Below are positions 1 through 8,000 of a stretch of 10,865 nt of DNA, in pieces; position 1 is the stretch's first letter, and each line of letters starts with the position of its first letter. This DNA comes from Candidatus Hydrogenedentota bacterium. Lineage in GTDB: Bacteria; Hydrogenedentota; Hydrogenedentia; Hydrogenedentiales; CAITNO01. The stretch spans positions 1-10,865 of the forward strand of contig CAIXUF010000322.1 of the NCBI GenBank assembly GCA_903922535.1, given 5' to 3'. The notes under the pieces were generated by a model. It was not told where the DNA came from, searched no databases, and saw only the letters and a program-made list of their open reading frames with translations. A program made the translations under genes and the position numbers.

Positions 1-542
1 TCAAGGCGACCACCTCGCTCATTGCGCATGAAGACAATATCGTCATCCCCAACGCCGCGCCGTCCCAGGTGGACTACGAGGCGGAACTGGTGGCCATCAT
101 CGGACGCAAGGCGAAGAATGTTCCGATAGAAGAGGCTATGGACTACGTGTTCGGGTTTACCTGCGGGCATGACGTGTCCGCGCGCGACTGCCAGACAAGC
201 GACGGCCAATGGGCGCGCGCCAAGAGTTTCGACACCTTCGCCCCGATGGGTCCCTACGTAGTCACCGGACTCGATCCAAGCGACCTCCTCATCCAGATGC
301 GGGTGAACGGGGAAACGGTGCAGAACCAATCCACGAAGGACATGGTCTTCAATGTGCCGTTCCTCGTGAGCTATCTCAGCCGTTCGCTGACGCTGCTGCC
401 GGGAACGGCCATCTATACCGGCACGCCGTGCGGCGTCGGGATTGCGCGCAAGCCGCCGCTGCTGCTCAAGCCGGGCGACCTGTGTGAAGTGGACATTGAG
501 GGCGTTGGCGTGCTGCGGAACCGCGTTGTCGCGGAAGCATAA
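1..542 (+). CDS. Fumarylacetoacetate hydrolase (FAH) family protein, 5' partial
   Basis: The reading frame is open from base 3 to a TAA at 540-542 and gives 179 residues. The family is usually near 280 residues, so roughly 100 N-terminal residues lie outside the window. Visible family marks are the metal-binding E-x-E in DYEAELVAIIG (visible residues 24-34, Glu26 and Glu28), the third metal ligand in DVSARD (Asp57), the conserved block WARAKSFDTFAPMGP from residue 70, and TGTPCGVG near the C terminus. The family uses Mg or Mn to hydrolyse, isomerise or decarboxylate 2,4-dioxo or acylpyruvate compounds in the cytoplasm, often releasing pyruvate. Examples are FAH itself, acylpyruvate hydrolases, and diketo-deoxy sugar-acid hydrolases. 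Sequence alone does not choose among these. The next gene starts 15 bases downstream, so the two are probably cotranscribed. A GTG at 69 is in frame, but the homologous sequence continues upstream of it, so it is not the true start. Confidence 0.93.
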   Translation, partial: KATTSLIAHEDNIVIPNAAPSQVDYEAELVAIIGRKAKNVPIEEAMDYVFGFTCGHDVSARDCQTSDGQWARAKSFDTFAPMGPYVVTGLDPSDLLIQMRVNGETVQNQSTKDMVFNVPFLVSYLSRSLTLLPGTAIYTGTPCGVGIARKPPLLLKPGDLCEVDIEGVGVLRNRVVAEA

Positions 543-557
543 AACGGAGGGCATACG

Positions 558-1361
558 ATGAACCCGCTTGCTGCCGAAATCAAGACTGCCCGTGTGCCTG
601 AGGGTGGTGTGGCGCTGTGGTGGCTTGCCCAGGCCGGGTTTGTCTTCAAGACGGATTCGGGCACGGTTCTTTATGTGGACCCCTATCTGTCGAACGTGGT
701 CGAGAAGGCATTCGGGTTCAAACGGCTTTCGCTGGCCCCCATTGCGGTGGGCGAAGTCCGCGCAGACTGGGTGGTCAGTTCGCACGAGCATCTGGATCAC
801 CTGGATACGGACGCCCTTCCCGTCATTGCCGAGAACTGTCCCGGCTGCCGGTTTGCCGCTTCGTCGGCCTGTGTTCCCGAGTTTGCGAACATGGGCATCC
901 CGATGGACCGGTTCACGATGCTGGAAGCGGGGGGGCGGTACGCGCTGGACGGGGTCACGGTTACGGCAGTGCGGTCGGACCACGGCGATCTGTCACCGGC
1001 GGCACTGTCGCTGCTCTTCGATTTCGGCGGGGTGCGCGTGCTGTTTACCGGCGACACGGCACTCAACGTTCCCCTCATGCAGCCGCTGATTGACCTCAAG
1101 CCCGACGTGCTGCTCACCTGCATCAACGGGCGTTTTGGAAATCTCAATGGGGAGGAGGCCGCCGAACTGACGGCGACTGTGTCGCCGCGCGTTGTGGTCC
1201 CGTGCCATTTCTGGATGTTCAAGGAACACAATGGCGATCCCGAAGCATTCATCCAGGCATGCGCGCGGCGCTGTCCTGAAGTGCCCGTGCGCCTGTTGAC
1301 GCCCGGAGAAGGTTTTTGCTGTTCATCCACGGCCATTGAGGCCGTTTCATGGGAGTCGTAA
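558..1361 (+). CDS. UlaG-like metallo-beta-lactamase-fold hydrolase
   Basis: This 267-residue protein starts at an ATG six bases after GGAGGG (546-551). It carries the metallo-beta-lactamase zinc motif HxHxDH as HEHLDH (residues 76-81). Further metal-ligand candidates follow in order: His142 in DHGD, Asp166 in FTGDT and His217 in PCHFWMF. The opening segment LAQAGFVFK and YVDPYLSN (40-46) resembles the UlaG group, which includes L-ascorbate-6-phosphate lactonase. At 267 residues it is shorter than E. coli UlaG (about 354), so it is a relative rather than a true UlaG. There is no signal peptide, so it is cytoplasmic. Its position between an FAH-family hydrolase and a 2-oxoacid dehydrogenase suggests ring opening of a lactone or hydrolysis of a phosphate or carboxylic ester in the same pathway; this is inference. 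The family call is firm and the substrate is unknown. Confidence 0.9.
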   Translation: MNPLAAEIKTARVPEGGVALWWLAQAGFVFKTDSGTVLYVDPYLSNVVEKAFGFKRLSLAPIAVGEVRADWVVSSHEHLDHLDTDALPVIAENCPGCRFAASSACVPEFANMGIPMDRFTMLEAGGRYALDGVTVTAVRSDHGDLSPAALSLLFDFGGVRVLFTGDTALNVPLMQPLIDLKPDVLLTCINGRFGNLNGEEAAELTATVSPRVVVPCHFWMFKEHNGDPEAFIQACARRCPEVPVRLLTPGEGFCCSSTAIEAVSWES

Positions 1362-1366
1362 AGGAG
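1361..1366 (+). promoter_or_regulatory. Ribosome binding site fixing the E1 beta start
   Basis: AAGGAG lies five bases before the ATG at 1372. A longer in-frame start (TTG at 1336) would overlap the preceding gene by 26 bases and has no comparable site, so 1372 is preferred. Confidence 0.75.
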
Positions 1367-1371
1367 TCGTT

Positions 1372-2352
1372 ATGGCCAGAAGAATTCGTTTTGTCGAGGC
1401 GCTGCGCGAGGGCATGCGCCAGGAAATGGAGCGGGACGAGTCCGTTTTCGTGATGGGCGAGGGTGTGGGTCCGCATGGAAGCTGTTTCAAGCAGACCGAG
1501 GGCTTTACCACCCAGTTTGGCGTGGATCGTTCGCACGACACGCCCATATCGGAGTTGGCCATTGCCGGCGCGGCGGCGGGCGCGGCCCTGCTGGGCATGC
1601 GCCCCATCGCCGACCTGATGTGGATTGATTTCTCAATGCTGGCCATGGACCAGATCTGCAACCAGGCGGCCAAGCTCCGGTACATCTCGAACGGCCAGGT
1701 GAAGGTTCCCGTTGTGTACCGGATGACGACGGGAAAGTCCAAGTCCAACGCCGCGCAGCATTCCGGGTCATTCTACTCGTGGTACATCAACACGCCGGGA
1801 CTGAAGGTGGTCGTGCCGAGCACGCCGTACGACGCGAAGGGCCTGATCATTTCGGCCATCCGCGATGACGAACCGGTGGTCTATCTGGAACACAAACTGT
1901 TGCTGAACAACCGCGGCGAAGTGCCCGAGGAGCCCTACACGATTCCGCTGGGCGTCGCTGACGTGAAACGCGAAGGAACGGACCTGACGATCGTCGCCAC
2001 TGGCGCGATGGTGGGATTCAGTCTCACCGCCGCCGCGGCCCTGGAGAAGGAAGGAATGAACGTGGAGGTCATAGACCCGCGCACGCTCATGCCCTACGAT
2101 GGGGAGACGATCCTGGCGTCGGTGCGCAAGACGGGGCGGCTGCTTGTCGTCGAAGAAGGCTTCCGGCCCTGCGGGTTTGGGTCGGAGATCATCGCGTTTG
2201 TGGCGGAGAACGCCATGGACGCCCTGCGCGTGCCGCCGCGCCAGTTGACCACCCTGCACACGACGATACCGTTCAGCCCGCCCATGGAAGATTATGTATT
2301 CCCCAACCCGGACCGCGTCGCCGATGCCGTTCGCCAGATGTTGACGGCCTGA
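1372..2352 (+). CDS. Thiamine-diphosphate 2-oxoacid/acetoin dehydrogenase E1, beta subunit
   Basis: This 326-residue protein has the normal length for an E1 beta subunit (AcoB/PdhB type). It shows GEGVG (29-33), TPISELAIAGAAAG (57-70) with Glu61 at the position of the glutamate that activates thiamine diphosphate, the potassium/cofactor-side segment PIADLMWIDFSMLAMDQ (78-94), and AQHSGSFYSWY (128-138) with conserved His130. The transketolase C-terminal domain starts near residue 190 and includes VIDPRTLMPYD (233-243) and VVEEGF (259-264). With the alpha subunit it forms the alpha2beta2 E1 that decarboxylates a 2-oxoacid, or cleaves acetoin, and transfers the acyl group to a lipoyl domain. Here beta precedes alpha, the reverse of the commonest order. 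It starts 10 bases after the hydrolase gene. Similarity looks closest to acetoin and pyruvate dehydrogenases, but a branched-chain substrate cannot be excluded. Confidence 0.93.
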   Translation: MARRIRFVEALREGMRQEMERDESVFVMGEGVGPHGSCFKQTEGFTTQFGVDRSHDTPISELAIAGAAAGAALLGMRPIADLMWIDFSMLAMDQICNQAAKLRYISNGQVKVPVVYRMTTGKSKSNAAQHSGSFYSWYINTPGLKVVVPSTPYDAKGLIISAIRDDEPVVYLEHKLLLNNRGEVPEEPYTIPLGVADVKREGTDLTIVATGAMVGFSLTAAAALEKEGMNVEVIDPRTLMPYDGETILASVRKTGRLLVVEEGFRPCGFGSEIIAFVAENAMDALRVPPRQLTTLHTTIPFSPPMEDYVFPNPDRVADAVRQMLTA

Positions 2353-2371
2353 GCGCCGGGAGATTGACACA

Positions 2372-3328
2372 ATGGACAACACGGACAAGATTCAACTGCT
2401 TGAAACCATGCTGCGCATCCGGAAAGCCGAGCTGCAGCTTGCCGTCATGTACAAGAACGGGAAGGTTCCCTGCGCCGCCCACCTGTACGAGGGCGAGGAG
2501 GCCATTGCGGCGGGCGTGTGCGCCAACCTGCGCCGCGACGACTGCATCACCAGCACGCACCGGGGCCACGGTCATTGCATCGCCAAGGGCATGCCCCTGC
2601 GGGAAATGATCGCCGAGGTGGCCGCGCGCAAGACGGGCTGCTGCGGCGGAAAAGGCGGCACCATGCACCTGTTCAAGCCCGAGGTCGGCGTCATGGGGAC
2701 GGTCGGCATCGTGGGCAGCGGCATACCGCTCTCCACCGGTCTCGGACTGGCCATGAAGATGCAAAAGACCGACCGGGTGGCCGTGAGCTTCTTTGGCGAC
2801 GGTGCCTCGAACAACGGGGCCTTTCACGAGAGCCTCAACCTGGCGGCGCTGTGGAAACTACCCGTTCTCTATGTTTGCGAGAACAACCTCTATGCCACGT
2901 CGGTGTCGGTGTCGCGCTCCACTTCCGTGCCGGACATTGGCGTGCGGGGGGCGTCTTACGGAATCCCCGGCGTGACGGTGGACGGGAACCGCGTGGACGA
3001 GGTGTATGCTGCGGCCGAAGAGGCCGTGGCCCGAGCGCGCGCAGGTCTTGGCCCGACACTGTTGGAGTGCAAGACCTATCGCATCCGCGGCCATTTCGAG
3101 GGCGACGACGCTTTCTACCGCACGAAGGAGGAGGTTGCCGAGGCCCGGCAGCGCGATCCCATTGAATACTGGAAAGGAAAGCTGATTGCCGAGGGTGCAA
3201 TCAGTGAAGAGGACTTCGCCGCAATGGACGGGAAGGCCGATGCGGAAGTGGCCGACGCGGCCGCTTTTGCGGAGGCGAGTCCGTTCCCCGCGCCAGAAGA
3301 GGCGTTGATGCTGACGGCAAATTTATAA
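2372..3328 (+). CDS. Thiamine-diphosphate 2-oxoacid/acetoin dehydrogenase E1, alpha subunit
   Basis: This 318-residue protein starts at an ATG nine bases after GGGAG (2358-2362). It carries the thiamine-diphosphate motif GDG (142-144) followed 27 residues later by NN (171-172), in FFGDGASNNGAFHESLN and YVCENN. STHRGHGH (61-68) and the C-terminal RIRGHFEGDD (237-246) are also typical. The RGHFEGD form is seen in acetoin-dehydrogenase alpha subunits (AcoA), whereas pyruvate dehydrogenases usually have a different GHS-type loop, which leans this protein to the acetoin-like group. It pairs with the upstream beta subunit, whose stop is 19 bases away, and probably hands an acyl group to the lipoyl protein encoded next. 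No phosphorylation-loop extension or targeting signal is seen. The E1 alpha family call is firm; substrate preference is only suggested. Confidence 0.93.
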   Translation: MDNTDKIQLLETMLRIRKAELQLAVMYKNGKVPCAAHLYEGEEAIAAGVCANLRRDDCITSTHRGHGHCIAKGMPLREMIAEVAARKTGCCGGKGGTMHLFKPEVGVMGTVGIVGSGIPLSTGLGLAMKMQKTDRVAVSFFGDGASNNGAFHESLNLAALWKLPVLYVCENNLYATSVSVSRSTSVPDIGVRGASYGIPGVTVDGNRVDEVYAAAEEAVARARAGLGPTLLECKTYRIRGHFEGDDAFYRTKEEVAEARQRDPIEYWKGKLIAEGAISEEDFAAMDGKADAEVADAAAFAEASPFPAPEEALMLTANL

Positions 3329-3341
3329 AGGAGAACAGGAC

Positions 3342-3641
3342 ATGGCGTATGTAATCGTAATGCCCCGGCTGGGCCAGACCATGGAAGCCGGCGAGATCGT
3401 CGAATGGGCAAAGGCGGAAGGCGACCCGGTTCAGAAGGGCGAAGTCCTGCTGAGCATCCAGTCGGACAAATCCGAGCTTGAAGTGGAAGCCGACTATTCC
3501 GGAATTCTGGTGAAGATTCTGGCCACTGCCGACAATGGCGAGATTCCCTGTTTCGAGCCCATCGGCATCATTGCCGCGGCGGACGAGGCGGTGGATGTGG
3601 ATCAAGTATTGAGTGACTTCCGGGCAAAACAGGGGGCGTGA
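3342..3641 (+). CDS. Stand-alone lipoyl (biotinyl/lipoyl-attachment) domain protein
   Basis: This 99-residue protein follows AAAGGAG (3327-3333) at good spacing. Nearly all of it is one lipoyl domain: VIVMPRLGQTMEAGEIVEW at the N terminus, then IQSDKSELEVEADYSG (39-54) with Lys43 in the DK pair as the predicted lipoylation site. In complete dehydrogenase complexes this domain begins an E2 of 350-550 residues with a peripheral-subunit-binding domain and an acyltransferase core. Here the frame stops after a short tail (VDVDQVLSDFRAKQGA), two bases before the next gene. I see no frameshifted E2 remainder, because the following sequence is an intact dehydrogenase gene in another frame. It therefore probably acts as a free swinging arm accepting the acyl group from the E1 pair, with a core enzyme and E3 encoded elsewhere. 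Biotin attachment is less likely, since DKSE fits lipoyl and MKM would fit biotin. Confidence 0.9.
   Translation: MAYVIVMPRLGQTMEAGEIVEWAKAEGDPVQKGEVLLSIQSDKSELEVEADYSGILVKILATADNGEIPCFEPIGIIAAADEAVDVDQVLSDFRAKQGA
3631..3636 (+). promoter_or_regulatory. Ribosome binding site deciding the SDR start
   Basis: AGGGGG sits seven bases before the ATG at 3644 but only one base before an alternative GTG at 3638. This favours 3644 and leaves a two-base gap rather than an overlap with the lipoyl gene. Confidence 0.6.
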
Positions 3642-3643
3642 CC

Positions 3644-4423
3644 ATGCAGGTGGATTTGCAAGGCAGGATAGCCGTCGTGACCGGGGCCGCCCAGGGAATC
3701 GGCCGCGCCATCGCCGAAGCGCTTGTGAAGAACGGCGCGGTCGTGACCATTTCGGACATTCAGGACGAAAAAGGGCGCGCCACTGCGGCGGAGCTGGGTC
3801 CCAACGTCGACTTCTTCCATTGCGACATTTCCGATTCCGCACAAGTGCATGCACTGTTCGACACAGTCGTGGCGAAGCACGGACGGCTCGATATCGCCGT
3901 CAACAACGCCGGCATCAACGCCGGCCGCCCGGAAGAGCGTGTCACTGTGGACCAGTACCCGGAAGAAGTCTGGCGTCGCATCATGAGGGTGGACCTCGAC
4001 GGCACCTTTTACTGCTGCCAGGCAGAGGCCGTCCAGATGGTGAAGCAGGGCTCGGGCGTGATCGTGAACATTGCCTCGATTGCGGGCGTGGTTGCTTTGC
4101 GGCTCCAGATCGGTTTCGTGGCCGCCAAGGCCGGCATCATTCGGATGACGGAGGCCATGGCCTGTGAAATCGGTCCAAAGGGCGTTCGCGTCAACTGCGT
4201 TTCGCCGGGCTCGACGCTCGTTCAGGGCACGCGCCAGCTCTTCTACAACAATAAGGAGATGGCCGAGCGCGTGGTGTCGTTCATTCCCCAGCGGCGCCCT
4301 GGCGAGACCGACGAGATCGCGAACGCCGTGCTCTATCTCGTTTCGGACGCGGGCAGCTACACCAACGGCCACAACCTTGTCGTGGACGGCGGCTGGATCT
4401 GCGGTTTTTCGCGGGATTTTTGA
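3644..4423 (+). CDS. Short-chain dehydrogenase/reductase with Phe in place of the catalytic Tyr
   Basis: This 259-residue classical-size SDR has a Rossmann fold: TGAAQGIG (13-20) for the dinucleotide, Asp38 after the second strand suggesting NAD(H) preference, HCDISD (59-64), NNAG (87-90), NIAS (142-145) with catalytic Ser145, VSPG (186-189), and a C-terminal VVDGGW. The YxxxK motif reads FVAAK (158-162): Lys162 is present, but the catalytic Tyr position, correctly spaced 13 residues after Ser145, is Phe (codon TTC at 4115-4117). The tetrad Asn position is Asp117 (VDLDG). The rest of the family core is intact and the frame is open, so this is not a pseudogene. It closes the operon, two bases after the lipoyl gene. 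A normal member would oxidise an alcohol or reduce a ketone of the pathway intermediate. With Phe, activity may be altered, use another residue, or be lost. Confidence 0.92.
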   Translation: MQVDLQGRIAVVTGAAQGIGRAIAEALVKNGAVVTISDIQDEKGRATAAELGPNVDFFHCDISDSAQVHALFDTVVAKHGRLDIAVNNAGINAGRPEERVTVDQYPEEVWRRIMRVDLDGTFYCCQAEAVQMVKQGSGVIVNIASIAGVVALRLQIGFVAAKAGIIRMTEAMACEIGPKGVRVNCVSPGSTLVQGTRQLFYNNKEMAERVVSFIPQRRPGETDEIANAVLYLVSDAGSYTNGHNLVVDGGWICGFSRDF

Positions 4424-4490
4424 CCGGATGGCACCATATTCCAATGACAGCACAGGGGAAGAACGCCCGCAACTGTCCATTTGTCGGCGC

Positions 4491-4503
4491 TCAAAGTCTT
4501 TGA
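4491..4503. repeat. Palindrome TCAAAG-T-CTTTGA
   Basis: A perfect six-base inverted repeat around one central T lies 68 bases after the SDR stop. It sits inside a wider inverted pair ACTGTC (4472-4477) / GACAGT (4502-4507). No T-tract follows, so it is not a standard terminator. It could be an operator or chance. Confidence 0.4.
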
Positions 4504-4732
4504 CAGTCGGGTTGCGTGTGAATTCGCAGGATTGAGCCTCTTTTTTCGGGCTGACCATGTGCGGATTGACATCGCTCATCCTGAGGAGAGAATCGACAAT
4601 GGATTTTACCGCCTGAAGCGTTTGGATAAGCTCCAGCCTGCCAGGAAAAACAACGCACAGAAGACGCGCCAATTCGCGCAGGGTGCGTCCGAGATTGTTT
4701 CATTGTATTGCGGCGAATTGTGGTAAAATGTA

Positions 4733-4761
4733 TTGACAGGATGCGGAAGAGAGGGTAAAGT
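4733..4761 (+). promoter_or_regulatory. Sigma70-like promoter upstream of the kinase gene
   Basis: A perfect -35 TTGACA (4733-4738) is followed after a 17-base spacer by TAAAGT (4756-4761), which matches four of six bases of TATAAT. A second -10-like TAAAAT lies at 4724-4729. Transcription would begin near 4768 and run to the kinase through a structured leader of about 240 bases. Assignment rests only on consensus match. Confidence 0.45.
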
Positions 4762-4810
4762 GAAGGTAATGGGCATAACAGAGGCCGGCAATTCCGACGA
4801 GGGCCCGGCT

Positions 4811-4839
4811 AAAGGGTAAGTGGTCAACTTATCCATTTT
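4811..4839 (+). terminator. Hairpin with T-tract: terminator or attenuator
   Basis: GGGTAAGT (4814-4821) pairs with ACTTATCC (4827-4834), eight pairs including one G-T wobble, around a five-base loop. ATTTT follows and AAA precedes, so A-T pairs can extend the stem. It lies 50-70 bases after the predicted transcription start and about 170 bases before the kinase ATG. It could end a very short transcript or attenuate kinase expression. The T-tract is short, so termination efficiency is uncertain. Confidence 0.4.
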
Positions 4840-5006
4840 CGGGCGTGAATAGACATAATTGGAAGAGTGTGAGATCGGCTGTCGGGTATTACATGCCGAC
4901 GGTGCTTTGGTGATGGTGTGAGGGCTGTTTTTATTGACCTTCGCAGGCGTGCCGGTCATGCAAGAGTTGGGAAGGCGCTGTGCGGGTCACAAGAGGATGA
5001 TCGGCT

Positions 5007-8000
5007 ATGGACGTAAACCGGAACAGAAACCTGCTGTTCGGGGTTTTTGCCGTTCAACTTCGCGGGGTGCTACCTGCGCAATTGGCGGGAGTTTCGACTG
5101 CGTGGTCCGCCGACCCCACGGTCTCCCTGGCACAACGCATGGTCGACAAGGAAATGCTCACGGCGGAGGATCGCACGGTTCTGGAAAAGCTTGTCGATGA
5201 CGCCGTCCGCGCCCACGGAGGCGATTCCGGCGAGTTGCTGGCGCTGTTCGGCGGTGAGGAACATGTCGAGAAGACCATTCTTGGCGGCGCCAGTTCCAGT
5301 TATCTCCGCCAGATGGACACGGTGCCCATGGCGGGCGAGGGGACCGGGTTCGGAAGCGGCTTGGGAATCTCGGGCGTCAGCGAGGTCCCGGGTCGTTACA
5401 CCTTGGTTTCCCATCACGCGAGGGGCGGCATGGGACAGGTGCTCATCGTGCATGATGAGCAACTCGGCCGCAACATCGCCCTCAAGGAACTGATGCTGGC
5501 CGGTGTCTCGGGGTCGGATTTGGACAGGGCCACGCCCATGCGCCAGTCCGCGTCGCTGGTGGCCCGGTTCCTGCAGGAGGCCCGGATCACCAGCCAGCTC
5601 GAACATCCCGCGATTGTCCCTGTGTACGAGCTTGGCCGCCGCGAGGACGGCACCCTTTACTACACCATGCGTCTCGTGCGCGGCAAGACCTTTGCCGCCG
5701 CGCTCCGTGAATGCGACGGGCTTGATGAGCGCCTGCGGCTGCTCTCGAATTTCGTGAGCCTCTGCCAGGCCATTGCCTACGCGCACAGCCACAACATTAT
5801 TCACCGCGACATCAAGCCGGCAAACGTCATGCTGGGCCAGTTCGGCGAAACCGTCGTGCTTGACTGGGGCCTGGCAAAGCTCCGCAACGCCGAAGACATT
5901 CATGTCGAGGACATCCGGCAAACCCTCAACTTCTTTGAACTGGAGGGCGACTTCCCCCAGCCGATGACCGCCTATGGCATGGCGCTGGGCACACCGCACT
6001 ACATGCCGCCCGAGCAGGCCGCCGGCGAGATCGACGCCATTGACGAACGGTCGGACGTCTATTCTCTCGGGACGGTGCTGTACGAAATACTCACCGGAAC
6101 CACACCCCATACGGGAAAGAACACGCGCGAGATCATCGAGAAGGTGCTCCACGAGGCGCCCGCGCCGGTGCTGCAAACCACGCCCGACGCCCCGCCGGAA
6201 CTGGCCGTCATCTGTGAAAAAGCCATGAAAAAGGACAGTGCGGACCGGTATCAGACGGCGTCCGAGCTGGCCGCCGAGGTGGAACGGTTTATCCAGGGCA
6301 GCCTTGTGCGCACCTACCGCTATTCGTTGCGCCAGATCCTCACGCACTACTACGCCAGGCACCGCCTTCAGGTGAATGCCGCGCTGGCCTGCGCCGCCCT
6401 CCTGCTGGTGATGGGCACCGTGTCCTACATCAGCATTCTCCATGCCCGCAACCGCGAACACGAACAGCGGCTGGCCGCCGAGGCCGCCCGGAACAGCGAA
6501 AGCATTGCCCGGCACAACGAAAGCATCGCCCGCGCCGACGCGGAGCACAAGACCTATCAGTCGCAGATTCATCTGGCGCAGGCCCATATCAGGGAAAAAG
6601 ATTTTGGGCGCGCCACCGATCTGCTTTGGGAAACCGCCGAAAAGGAGCGCGGCTGGGAGTGGCGCTATCTGCTGAACCGCGCCAATCCCGACGTGTACAC
6701 CGTCGAAGTTCCAAACTCGAACCTGTTCGCCGCCGTGTTCAGCCCCGACGGGTCCCGGATTGGCACCAACACCCATCCGGAACCGCCGTCCATCCACGAC
6801 GCCCTGTCCGGCAGGAAGCTTGTCACGCTGGAGGGCGGAGGGGAGAAATACAGCCAGACGGCCTTCAGCCCAGACGGGACTAGGTACATGGGCGTGAGTT
6901 GGGAGGGCGCGGTCAACGTGTGGGATGCCGCGTCGGGCAAACGCCTGCACAGCTTCCCGCTGAACGCCCAGGGCTACAGTGCGGTCTTCGACGCCACGGG
7001 CAATTTCCTGTTTGCCGGCGCGGGTGACCGCAAGGTGCATGTTTTCGACCTGCAGCGCGGTGCGCCCGCCTATGAACTCGACATGGAGACAGGTTCGGTC
7101 GTCGCTGTGGCCGTGGGCCCCAAGAAGGACCGGTTGCTGGCGATGACGCAGGAGGGAAAGGGGGTGCTTTGGGACCTTGCCGCCAAGGCACCGCTCTTCC
7201 CGGTTACCGGCCTGTTCCCCATGTTCAGCCCCGATGGTTCGCACATTGCCGCGATGCAGGGGACGGAGGCTGTGCTGTGGAATGCGGAGACCGGCGTCGA
7301 AACCGCCCGACTCAAGGGGCACACGCAGCGCATATGGGAGCTTCGGTTCAATGGCGACGGGAAAAGGCTGCTTTCGGCATCACAGGACGGAACCGTCCTG
7401 CTTTGGGACTTGGCTTCGGCAAAGCCCCTGCAAACTTGCACACTGTCGGGAAACGCCCCCGCCTTTCATGCATTCTTTCTGCGCGGGGAGGACTATATCC
7501 TGGCCTGTTCCGATGACAATCAGTGCATGCTCTTTGACGCCCGTTCCGGGTTCCGTGTCTCTCGAATACAGGGCCGGGGGCAGAGCCTGAATCTGGCCGA
7601 CCTCCAGCCTGGCGGCACCCTGCTGGCAATCGCCTCCGGCAACCATGCCTTCGAGGTGCTGAACCCGCTGGCGCCGACGGGCGTGGAAACCCTCGTCGCC
7701 CAATTGGGAACGAACGGCGGCTTGTCACGCGGCATGACCTCCTCGGCGTCCGGAGACCTGCTTGCCTTCTTCCGTGAGTTCTCAAGTGAATCTGTGTGGC
7801 TGGTGGACACGAACCAGAAAAGAGGTCTGTGCTCCTTTTCAGCAAGCGTGGACTGCAATCCTGAAATGCCGGCGCTCAGCGATGACGGTTCCCGGCTGGC
7901 CATGGTGGCGGACGGGTATCTCGCTGCTGTTGTTGCCAACCCGGCCTCCGCCACCCCGTCCGTGACCATTTTCGCCGGACATGACGCTGCGTTGGGGTCG

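Larger units (their letters stand above)
4424..5006 (+). other. Intergenic region without a convincing gene
   Basis: These 583 bases separate the catabolic operon from the kinase gene and are richer in A and T than the genes around them. Short open frames exist on both strands, but none has a good start site together with a recognisable protein. The segment contains an odd palindrome at 4491-4503, a promoter-like pair at 4733-4761, a terminator-like hairpin at 4814-4839 and a 7-bp stem at 4879-4902. These features suggest that the kinase gene has its own promoter and a structured leader of about 240 bases. Confidence 0.6.

Noticed and set aside
4430..4480. Cobalamin-riboswitch-like string (CCCGCAACTGT)
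   Set aside because: The string recalls part of a B12 riboswitch, but no B12 box or other conserved blocks follow, and no cobalamin gene is downstream.
4541..4554. AGCC-T-run-GGCT as terminator of the operon
   Set aside because: The T-run is in the loop rather than after the stem, and the stem has only four pairs.
3602..4672. 356-codon minus-strand frame opposite the SDR
   Set aside because: It is antisense to a well-supported gene and has the Arg/His-rich composition of a GC-rich shadow frame.
4481..4726. 81-codon + strand frame starting with TTG
   Set aside because: No ribosome binding site, no recognisable domain, and it overlaps competing frames of similar quality on the minus strand.
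5865..5873. DWG in place of DFG as a sign of a pseudokinase
   Set aside because: DWG is common in active bacterial Ser/Thr kinases; Lys160, Asp268 and Asp286 are all present.
5070..7322. 750-codon minus-strand frame opposite the kinase
   Set aside because: The + strand carries a complete kinase with all motifs; the antisense frame has no recognisable domain and arises from high GC at third positions.
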